DNA of 64,000 nucleotides, taken from NCBI GenBank assembly GCA_030549495.1, contig JAUIRK010000183.1, positions 145,917-209,916 on the forward strand, read 5' to 3'. The translations under genes were made by a program, and so were the position numbers. Numbering within the stretch: the first letter of the stretch is position 1; each line of letters begins with the position of its first letter. Positions 55,685-64,000 of the stretch are shown here, piece by piece. Source of the DNA: Nectonema munidae. Lineage: Eukaryota > Nematomorpha > Nectonematoida > Nectonematidae. The notes beneath the pieces were generated by a model. It was not told where the DNA came from, did not search any database, and worked only from the letters and a program-made list of their open reading frames with translations.

Positions 55685-56245
55685 TTAATTTGTTCTCATT
55701 TCTCTATTATTCTATAATTTCATCAATAATTTTTTAAAGATTGTAATATTCTGTAAACAAATTATGTATCCCAATATACTTTTTACATACTAACTTATTT
55801 ATTTTTCGTCGATATCATTAAAAACTTCCCGAAATGAACAGCACACCAGATAACCAAGCAGAGAGAGGAGAAAAGTAACACATGAACAAGTCTAAAAGTG
55901 GGCCACAATGAGGGACTGGCAATCCTGACACCCCCGGTTGGCCGGCTAATACCTATTCATCCAAATAGGGGGGACCTGCATGCCTTAGAACCTAAAGAAG
56001 AAAAAGAAGGCTCTTTTGACCAAAATTTTTTTTCACCGCCCACCCATGTTACGACAGCAAAATAAAACACCTCAGTTGTACACGCTACTCCATTTTGTGG
56101 TATAGGAGACATATACTTTAAACCAGGCAAACGGTGACTGCTATCAATTTATATATAGTGATATATAAATTTCATGTATTTTAAAAAAGTTTATTTTTAA
56201 TTTTAAAAGAATTAAACAAGTTTATTTAAGATAAGTATATATAAA

Positions 56246-57474
56246 CTATGTTTTTTTACAAAATAAGCAAAATTCTTCTTTTACTTGAATACGGTGTTCT
56301 GGACAAATTGAAATTCCACAGCAAAAGCAACTACTTCTGCAGTTCTTCCTACAATACTTACAAGGTCTTGAAAAACATGTTTTCTTTTTTTCCCATCGAC
56401 AGGTGCTTTGAAGTAGCCAACATTTAACGCAGCTTCTTTTATGGATACCGAGAGAGATTGATTGTTAATTCTCAAAGAAGAAAAAGGAAATGCTAAATTG
56501 AAAGAAAGGTTTCTCAAAAACTCTTTCCTACTTTTTCTATAACCACTTTTTTTCAATAAAATGTAAGAATTGCTCCATGAAACATCGATCATATTGAAGT
56601 TGATAAGCATGGGCCATCGGTTTGTTTTTCTTCGCGTGCTAAATTCCTCGATGATTGAGTCCATCAAATCAACTCCGCATTTGCCTTTATTATAATCCAA
56701 AATAACAAAGGGCTTTCTATCACTTCTAGACGATATATCAATGGTAAAATGCGAATAAGTAAGCATTATGACATTTTTGTTTTTTTTCGGGATGTATTCG
56801 CATAAAGTTATCTTGTTGTCATTATCATATAAAGGAAAAGTAGAAAATACGGACTTTTTCTTTGCTGACTTCATGAGTAACGGCACTTCTTTTCTACATT
56901 TGATGATGGTGCCTAACAAGGTAAGATCTTGTTTCAAAAGTTCTTTTGCAAGATTATGAGAGGTAAAATATCGATCAGTAACAATATCTCTACCTGTATT
57001 CGAGAAAGGCTTGGTTAGCTCTAAAACAACTTCTTGGGAAAAATTTTTGTTCCTCAAGCCATTTTCATTTTTGCCACAATAAATTTTGGATGTTAGAGCA
57101 TAACCTGTTGTCGCTTCGCAGCACCAGAAAATTTTAATTTCATATTTCCTAGGCTTATTTGGAATGAAAGTTCTTCCCGGAATTTGACCTCTGTAGCCAT
57201 AAAGCTGTTCGTCCACAGTAAGAGTACTTTCTGGTACCACACATCGCAATAAATTTCTTTGAAACATGCTCCAAATCTCTCTTATTGCCGCTAATTTATC
57301 TATCTTTTTTCTTTCTTCTCGACTTCTATAATTATCAAATCTTAGACATCGGAGGAAAAATTTAAATCTTTGATAGCCGATGGTTGCTCTATAAAAAGGC
57401 TTATTAAAGGAATTTTTTATAAGAAAATAAACAAAAAATAAAATTAAGTATTCTTCATAAAAAATAAAATTCAA
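56246..57474 (-). pseudogene. piggyBac transposase, truncated, with frameshifted zinc-binding tail
   Basis: A 397-codon frame (57474-56281) holds the catalytic core: FYRATIGYQRFKFFLRCLRF, KIDKLAAIREIW, STLTVDEQLYGYRG (first Asp), DIVTDRYFTSHNLA (second Asp), and YNKGKCGVDLMD (third Asp). Just after GKKRK, a run of seven T (56385-56391, plus strand) is one base off. The other frame encodes the Cys-rich C-terminal finger (CFSRPCKYC, CGISICPEH, FCLFC) and ends at TAG 56246-56248. The enzyme cuts at TTAA. The N-terminal 100 or so residues are missing, replaced by unrelated sequence next to a hAT remnant. It could relate to the TTAA MITEs in this window. Confidence 0.87.
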
Positions 57475-57494
57475 AAAAATATGAACTATGAAAA

Positions 57495-58650
57495 TTCCTT
57501 GAAAATTGAATGGCTTCCTGGCGACTGATATTTTCTTATTATTTCATTCAAATTAAGACTTGTTTTTGTAAGTTTAAGTCCTAAGTCCCCTGTCTCATCT
57601 ATTTTTAATTCATTTCTTTGTTTGTTTTTCAGACTGACCCGTTTCCACGAGCTATGTCGAAGGAAATGCTAAAAATAAGATTTTAATTTCCTTCCAAAGG
57701 TTTGGATATAAAAACCGCCGTTCTACCCAAAAATTTTCATTTCCTGATAAAGTGAATGAACCTTTTGATTCAATGTCATTTTGTTAGTTAAAAATTTCTT
57801 CTGAAATTTTATAATTCATTTCTTGGACATCAAATTTGAAAGTATCAAAATACCACTTAGGAACTTGAACATCAAACAAGTCTTTGAACTGTTGCTCCGT
57901 ATCGCATTTTAATGAATTTGTGTGAAGAAAGTACACTTTTATAACATCATCATCAATTTTTATGCCTTCTTTAAAAATAGAATTAAGATTGGGAAACTGA
58001 TGAAAGTCATGGCGGACGGCGTAAACTTGAAGCGAATATCTCTAATTTGTTGATTAACCCACCAATAATTCCCTTAGCTTTTATTATGTTTGAAGATCTT
58101 GAAGTTTGAGATTACATTATTGACTTTTCCCAAAATAACAGCCAGATAAGCAATAGAGTTTTTAATTGAACATATCTTGTTATGTCTTTCCTAAAACCTT
58201 TGGAGGTAGTTTATTTTCAAGAGCCATCTCTCTTCTGTGTTCATCAAAAGAGAGGTAAACTTCTCTTTACTTTCTTTACAAAGAATTTGAAAAAGCCTAA
58301 CTGTGAGTTTGTCTTTATTTTATTAATTGTTTTTATAGCAATTTGTAAAGATTGGAAAAGGTTTGGTGACCTCCTTTTACCGTCGAGATGCTGACACAAT
58401 TAACCGTTAAAATTTCTGGACAAGTTCGTTTCAAATGTGCTAAAAAAATCTTTGTAGGGGAGACCCATTGACTTAGCGCCGTCGTTCCACGCGCTAAAAT
58501 ATTTTTCAATGAAATGATTTTTTCAAGAAAAAGTTTTCTATAACCTTCAAAATTGTTGAACCCTTTGTATCACTAGCCAGAGGCTTCGCAAATAAAAATT
58601 ATTCTGCAAATTCTGAATTGTCATCAACGTATCTAACATAAGCAAGCAAA
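57495..58650 (-). pseudogene. ZBED5/SCAND3-like hAT transposase remnant
   Basis: Minus-strand fragments in order: LLAYVRYVDDNSEFAE, FLFAKPLASDTKGSTILKVI, NDGAKSMG (the catalytic DGA.SM block), then degraded sequence, VQVPKWYFDTFKFDVQ, FWVERRFLYPNLWKEIK and LFLAFPST with a stop where TYL is expected. This is the order of the domesticated-looking hAT family (ZBED5, FAM200-type). At least eight stops or shifts. The 3' end abuts the truncated piggyBac gene near 57.48 kb, so one element probably landed in the other. Confidence 0.62.
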
Positions 58651-59051
58651 AGCTAGATTACAAAATATTTTACCTTGATCACGAGAGAGTAGGTGTATTA
58701 GTTCCACACACACCAAATTTCAAGGAAGATAAACTTCCTGGAGTTGCATAATTCTTGATGCCACTCGAACTACTTAAACCGAAGCATAATTTTATCTTGT
58801 TAAAAATATAAATTGTTAAAAATCTTTTGGCGAGAGTTTAAGATTTTTAAAAAATTGACTGTGATTCAATATTACATCAACTTATAAACACTGAAGATTT
58901 ATGATCGATAACTCAAACGTGTGTTTTCTAAAAATTTAAACTTCTTTTAAATTTTGTGATGTCTGAGAATCGAGAAATGAATTATTTTGTATGAGACGAT
59001 TACCAAGAATCTTCTGATCCTATTCGTGGCAGGCCATTTTTATTTCCTCAG
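58651..59051. other. Non-coding, AT-rich
   Basis: I see nothing recognisable. Confidence 0.5.
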
Positions 59052-59090
59052 TGACGGAGGCTATTATAGCACCCTCCTTTTTTCATAAAA
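59052..59090 (+). mobile_element. hAT-like left terminus CAGTGACGGAGGC
   Basis: CAGTGACGGAGGCTATTATA followed by GCACCCTCC. The inverse of a near-identical terminus ends at about 62003 (CCCCGTCACTG). Confidence 0.6.
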
Positions 59091-59715
59091 TATTGAATAT
59101 TTTTACAAAATTTCGTAGTGAACCTACTAAATAATAATTGATTGCAAATCTGATGGTGTCATTTATTTTTCATGAAAATCAATTAAACCTGACAAAAAAA
59201 TCAATCAAATCTGTCAATCAATGCCAAATATATAAACTTCAAAATATATTATAAATTCCAAATTTTTTCCGCTTAATACTGTCTTAATATATTTAATAAA
59301 CCAACACTTGGTGATTAATTCGCCCAAATGTTTTACCGGTCAGTAAGTTAGCTTTCACAGGTGACTTAACACCAAACACTTTCTCTCATTATTTTAAAAT
59401 AAATTTATCCATACACAGCAAATCAAACTCAATTTGGTCCTCAAAATATTTTTAACACTCTTAAATTACTGTTACTGTTTAACTTTCGTTAATTTGTGGT
59501 CAGTTTTTTTTTTTATGATTTTTGAATAATTTTTGTCCGATTTACCAAATCTGCATGGCGGTCTCGCTTTTTACATAAATAAAACTTGTGATTTATAAAT
59601 AAAACTTATGATTAAGAACACGCATAAACCTTGGATTTCTTTAGAATTATAAATTTGATTGAGACAAGTGACATCATTTTCAAAAATATGAAACGTAAAA
59701 AAGAAATCAATAAGT

Positions 59716-60360
59716 ATGATGGAATTAGGTTTAGCATGGAATAAAATTAAGTATAAAATTCGTCTTTTGAAAGAAAGCTATTTTGCAAATATATTCAATA
59801 GCTGCCAATCAACACGTCAAATCTGGTCTTGTATAAATGAAACACTCAAAAAGTCAGAGAAAAAACGTATTTTATTGAAAGATGGAGATTGTTTAGTAGA
59901 AGACGATTACCAGATTGCAGAAAAGTTCAATCAGCATTTCAATTTCTTTTCTACAAAGCTGTGCAAAAAAGGCCTCTTTCTGAAAAGTCTTTTTCTTTTA
60001 GTATTATTGATAGGGAATGTGTTTTGTACGCAATATTAGGTCTTGAATATAGTAAATCTTGTGATGTTTACGGTGTATCTATGTTTCACCGACCAATCTC
60101 CATAGTTCTAACACTTTCTAACGTTTTTGAGAAAATCATTCTCGCACAAATTAGTTTTCGCATTTATCAGAAAAATGTGATCTTAGCATTTCAATTTGGC
60201 TTTAGGAAGAACTATACACGTGTGAAAATGTACATTCTTTTCTAATTGATGAACTTATTTCTTTTCTATAGAAAAAAAAGAAGACATTGAAGCCTTTGAC
60301 CGTCTCAACCACTCCATATTAATCGAAGAACTTTCCAAATCCGGCTTGAGTCAAAAATCA
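59716..60360 (+). pseudogene. LINE reverse transcriptase, 5' part, broken
   Basis: First frame: the region before RT (LGLAWNKIKYKIRLLKESYF, QIWSCINETLKKSEKK, IAEKFNQHF). Second frame: RT blocks HRPISIVLTLSNVFEKII and FQFGFRKNYTR, then a stop, then EAFDRLNHSILIEELSKSG (motif A) in a third frame. The catalytic YADD region is absent. Two frameshifts show it is dead. Confidence 0.77.
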
Positions 60361-60469
60361 CTTTTCACGCGTTTTCATTTGAATGTGCCTTCAGTTCCCT
60401 TACTTCTCTCATACTCATTATATGTACTTTAATAAATAATGATTATAAGAAAAAACTTGACAAATAATT

Positions 60470-61790
60470 TTTAAGAAAAAAAACTGATATTTTACCAATT
60501 TGATTGACACTTTCACCCCATTTTTAAATCGAAATGTTCAAAAGGAGTGCAGAAATGAAAAACATGAACGATAATGTTTAAAAAAATTATTTTAAATTTG
60601 AAAGATATTTTTAGTAATAAATTTTAATTGTGATTTTCAATCAAAATGAGTATTTTGAGAAAAATATTTTTTCAGAATTATTTTTTTCCAAAATAGTTGA
60701 TAATTCCACACATTCTTGCACACGTCCTGAAATGAACTCAGTATCGTAATAGAAATGTTTTTTAATATATTTATTTAAAATATAAAAGTAGGTTTATGAA
60801 ATAATTTTCAAGCATACATCATTAATTCTACTTGCACCTTGATACATTTTTTCGCAGTAATTGCAAAAACAGTATTGGATCAATTTTTGAAAAAAAAATT
60901 CAGTAGAAAACAAAAAATTTGATTGACAACGCATCCTAATTACGAAAACTGAGTCTAAAAATGAAATCAGCATGGTGATCTAGTATAAAAAATATATTTT
61001 ATTGAAAATATAAATACTATTCATGAAAGAATTTTTAGTGGTCAACCAAAATATGATTGACATTTTCACGCTCTAATAGCAATAAATGAGTCAAGAAATA
61101 AAATCTTCATGTTTGATATATTTTATTTAAAATGTAGATAAATGTTTTGGAGACACTTTTTTAGTCGTAAACCGCAAATTTAATTGGCACTTTTAGACAT
61201 TTCCATATCTATCAGAAGGATCTATTTGGTATAAAAAATATACTTTGTTTAAAATTTATATAACTAATATTCCTGGAAACAATTTTCAGACGTAAACCGC
61301 TAAATCGATAACCACTTTCAGACATTTTGGCAACCTAATAGCGAATAATGACTTCTCAGCTTAAATAAGCAAGCATGCTTGAATTAGTATAAAAAAAGAC
61401 TTATTTTTAATATTTGAATAATATTCTTAGATACAATTTTCAGGCATAAGCCACACATTTGATTGAGACTTTCAGAATTTTTCATATCCCAATTGCGAGA
61501 ATTGAGGACGAAAATGAAGTCAGCATGATTGATTTAGTATAAAAATCTATAATTTATTTAAAATTTGAATAATATTGTTGGATACAATTTTCAGATGTAA
61601 ACAGCAAATTTAAGTGACCATTTTCGAAATTTTACACCCAAATTATGAAAATTGAGTCAAGAAATGAAATCAGCATTGTCGATTTGGTATAAAAAATTAA
61701 TTTTATTTAAAATTTGAATGAAAGTTTTCGTAAGCAATTTTATCATCAATCAAAATTTGATTGAAATTTGCTACAAAGTTGTCATGTTTA
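60470..61790 (+). repeat. Degenerate satellite, about 150-bp units
   Basis: About nine diverged units. Each has TTTGATTGACACTTTCA, CGAAAATTGAGTC.AGAAATG, AATCAGCAT, TTTAGTATAAAAAATATA, TTTATTTAAAATTTGAAT and ACAATTTTCAGACGTAAACCGC. The GTATAAAA anchor recurs near 60983, 61228, 61386, 61536 and 61686; the last periods are 150 bp and earlier units carry deletions. Non-coding. Confidence 0.85.
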
Positions 61791-62761
61791 TCGGAAAAAT
61801 ATGCAAGTATAAGTGTTTAGGTGTTATATACTTCCAATATATAAAAATTTTCAAGAGTGTATCTATATCTATCTATCTATTAAATATTATCTATTTAAAT
61901 AAAGTGTATCTATATATTTCTATATCTATCATTTAGCCAAGTTTGTACAATAGAAGTTTTACTTGAGGGGGGAGGGGGGAGGGGCTAAAATGCCCCGTCA
62001 CTGATAGGGTTGATATTACTTGATGACACTCATCTGTGTGGAACTCATTGGATGCTGTCTGCTGCTCATCATCACGGCCGGTAGATATCCACAAGCATAT
62101 ATATATATATATATATATAGCGGAGAACTGTATGTATTTGGTCAGTGAATCAATCACCATAAAATAAAATGGAAAATTGCGCCATATCTGTGTGTTCAAT
62201 GCTCTGTTCTACGTGCGATACTACCACAGATCGCGGTCTAGTATGTGGATGCAGTACGCAATGACATTGAGAGTATCGGAAGGTTGACAGAGATGTCTTG
62301 CAGACAGAGTCTACGAGTCCAAGAAAGGAACCAATGCGTCTGGGCCTCTACGAGAGATGCACAACTGGTTACGTGGAACTTGTTATAACCGGTTTTTTTT
62401 TAAATTTTATTTAAAACCAAAAACGAGTTTAAGAAACAGCTTTTGACTTTAGTCAAATTTTTTTGAATAAATTGATTTGTTTTTCTTTCAAGTATTTTTT
62501 TATTTTTTAAATAAATTTTTCCAATTTTACTTAAGTTTTTTATTGAATTTTATTTTTCATTTTTTTCTGCTACAATTTATTTTTACAAATATGTCGATTC
62601 ATTGTAAATCCATAATTAAGAAAAATTAAAGATAAATCAGGGTGTAAAATTTGCTGCAAAATAATAAAGTGTTCTGGTCTATAGCTTGCATAAGCCTTTA
62701 CCTAAAATTGATATCCTTGGAGTGAAAATTGATGGTCCTTCTTCCCTATCTGTGACTTCAA
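61791..62761. other. Simple repeats, hAT-like right terminus, GC-richer block
   Basis: TATC repeats near 61860-61880, the inverse terminus ending CCCCGTCACTG at about 62003, and (AT)n at 62096-62119. The block 62140-62350 is clearly less AT-rich than the surroundings; I cannot assign it. Confidence 0.55.
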
Positions 62762-63640
62762 TTAGCTTTTCAAATGTATAACGGAAATAATATAAGTCTT
62801 AAATGTAGCAATCACTCCTTGATCTATGAGTTGTAAGAGGGACGTAGCGTTTTGAGGTAAGAGCATTACTTTGATATTTGGACTATGATGTTTAAGAAAT
62901 GATGGGTGAAAAGGAATTCCTTTTTGGCAATATATTTTCACTTCTTCGATGAAATTGTATGGAAACCATTCTTCAAATAAAGTGGCTGTCATCCAGTTTT
63001 ACTTATTACTCTTCAAAATGAGTTACATTGCTTTTTTTATTATCATTTCCATTTAGCACTCTTGGTCATTCTGCACGGTAAATAAAGACATGTGTTTTAA
63101 TTTGCAAACAACGTCTTCATTTCCACCAAAGAGAAGTGTTAATCGAACCTCAGCTGCTTTCAAACCTGCCAATCTATTTTCTTCCTTGGAAATAAAGTTT
63201 TCCCAGACATTCTTTTTGAGAAGAGTCCTGTTTCATCAACATCAAAAATTTAGGATGGTGTAAAGTTCCCTTTTTCAATTATGTTTTCTAATTCTTGACA
63301 GAACTTCTTAGCAGAATCTTCATTTGCACTTCCGCTTTATCCCCAAACCTTTATCCTACAACAGTTTGCACTCTTCTTGTAGCGTGGGAACGAGCCATCG
63401 CTAGCCACAAATGGTTCACCCAAATTTTCTCTTATTTTGTGCCTCTTTTGTATTTGTCCAAGTTGTCTTCAAAGGCTGAGAAGGTTCTTTAATTTTGTTA
63501 AAAAAATTATTATCTTTTTCTTTCTTTATCGCGAAAATCGTTGATGCAGGCATATCGATTTTCTTTGCAATCATTTTAACCGTTTCACCACTTTCACATA
63601 GCATTAGCAAAATATTGATTTCATATTTTGTTTATACGAT
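62762..63640 (-). pseudogene. Tigger/pogo (DDE_1) transposase, catalytic segment deleted
   Basis: Minus strand: CENP-B-type HTH (MLCESGETVKMIAKKIDMPASTIFAIKKEKD, read in parts), DVDETGLF (first catalytic Asp), NRLAGLKAAEVRLTLLFGGN, MTATLFEEWFPYNF, and PNIKVMLLPQNATSLLQLIDQ (third Asp). Between KGIPF and HPSFLKHH the usual stretch with LLLLDNAPG is missing in frame, so the second catalytic Asp is gone. Other stops separate the blocks. Confidence 0.78.
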
Positions 63641-64000
63641 TATGGCCTTCCTTCCGTGAAGGGTGAAAGAAGAATAAAAATAAGTCAGCAGATACAGAGA
63701 GAAACGATTATATCAGGAAAGAACCGAAAATCTTACTACAACAGTGTGTCAGGGTATGTGAATTGAATGAATCATATAGGAATGAAAAGTTTGTTCTCAT
63801 TTAATCATTTCGTTCAAAAAGTGGACATCTTATAATCTTGCCGAAACCAAAAAAGCCTGCAGAAAATGTTTCAAAACGACAGTAATTAATAATATTTCAT
63901 TTATTTAAAAAAATTTTAAATTATATTCTTTTTCGTTAAATTTATTATTTTTAAAAGACCAACTCGTAAAATTCAAGGTTTCGTAAATTTGGAGTTCGTA
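63641..64000. other. Non-coding to window end
   Basis: AT-rich; may include the upstream end of the Tigger element. I see nothing recognisable. Confidence 0.5.

Larger units (their letters stand above)
53066..55997 (+). repeat. Segmental duplication, unit B (partner 39745-43500)
   Basis: Same order as unit A: AATAGACACAGGTATGGGAAG block, hAT MITE (53183-53390), spacer, 45-bp repeats, gene, 3' flank and the LINE-like end at 55905-55997. Unit B alone has 53645-53850, including AACTAGCAGATCCCGTGG, and the piggyBac MITE at 55560-55684. Confidence 0.88.

Noticed and set aside
62169-62264. Short Cys-rich reading frame with an ATG
   Set aside because: Only about 31 codons, no signal peptide, no homology, no duplicate; likely chance in a GC-richer patch.

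Overview
This is an AT-rich, gene-poor stretch of an animal nuclear genome. The evidence is spliced genes with multi-kilobase introns, canonical GT-AG splice sites, tRNA-derived SINEs, non-LTR and Ty3/gypsy retrotransposons, and a dense mixture of hAT, piggyBac, Merlin, Tigger/pogo and mariner-type elements and MITEs. I see no bacterial gene structure, operons or CRISPR. An arthropod, possibly a caligid copepod, fits the overall style, but nothing here proves the species.

Layout. 3.4-14.4 kb (minus strand): an RNA-binding protein gene of the RBM24/RBM38/SUP-12 family. Three exons join in frame to 255 codons; exon 1 and exon 2 split the RNP1 motif. Its 7.6-kb first intron holds a complete but broken Ty3/gypsy retrotransposon (9.5-13.7 kb) with two about 95% identical LTRs. 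14.5-31 kb: non-coding sequence with many MITEs, several with exact target duplications, a dead Tigger transposase (23.5-24.2 kb), a perfect 20-bp hairpin (24.6 kb), a possible single C1-like exon (28.5 kb) and half of a duplicated hAT composite (29.4-30.5 kb). 30.9-34.7 kb: a dead LINE and a large decayed DNA-transposon-type coding region that a SINE has cut. 34.9-39.1 kb: a foldback-like element, tandem repeats and an orphan satellite monomer.

39.7-56.0 kb contains the most unusual locus: a direct segmental duplication carrying two intact single-exon genes (41.37-42.45 and 54.19-55.27 kb). They encode about 360-residue proteins with a signal peptide, two hydrophobic segments and a basic tail with a duplicated serine motif, a family I do not recognise. 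The C-terminal halves are nearly identical and the N-terminal halves are diverged. Between the copies lie Merlin and hAT transposase remnants, the inverted partner of the 29.4-kb composite, a CAGGGGTCGGCAACC-type hAT MITE and a hAT C-terminal domain. 56.2-64 kb: a piggyBac transposase whose zinc-binding tail is separated by one homopolymer frameshift, a decayed ZBED/SCAND3-like hAT gene, a LINE fragment, a degenerate about 150-bp satellite array and a Tigger transposase that has lost a catalytic segment.

How it works together: only the RBM24-like gene and the duplicated pair look functional. Nearly all other coding sequence is transposon-derived and carries stops, frameshifts or lost catalytic residues. 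The many MITEs with intact target duplications indicate repeated waves of non-autonomous transposition.
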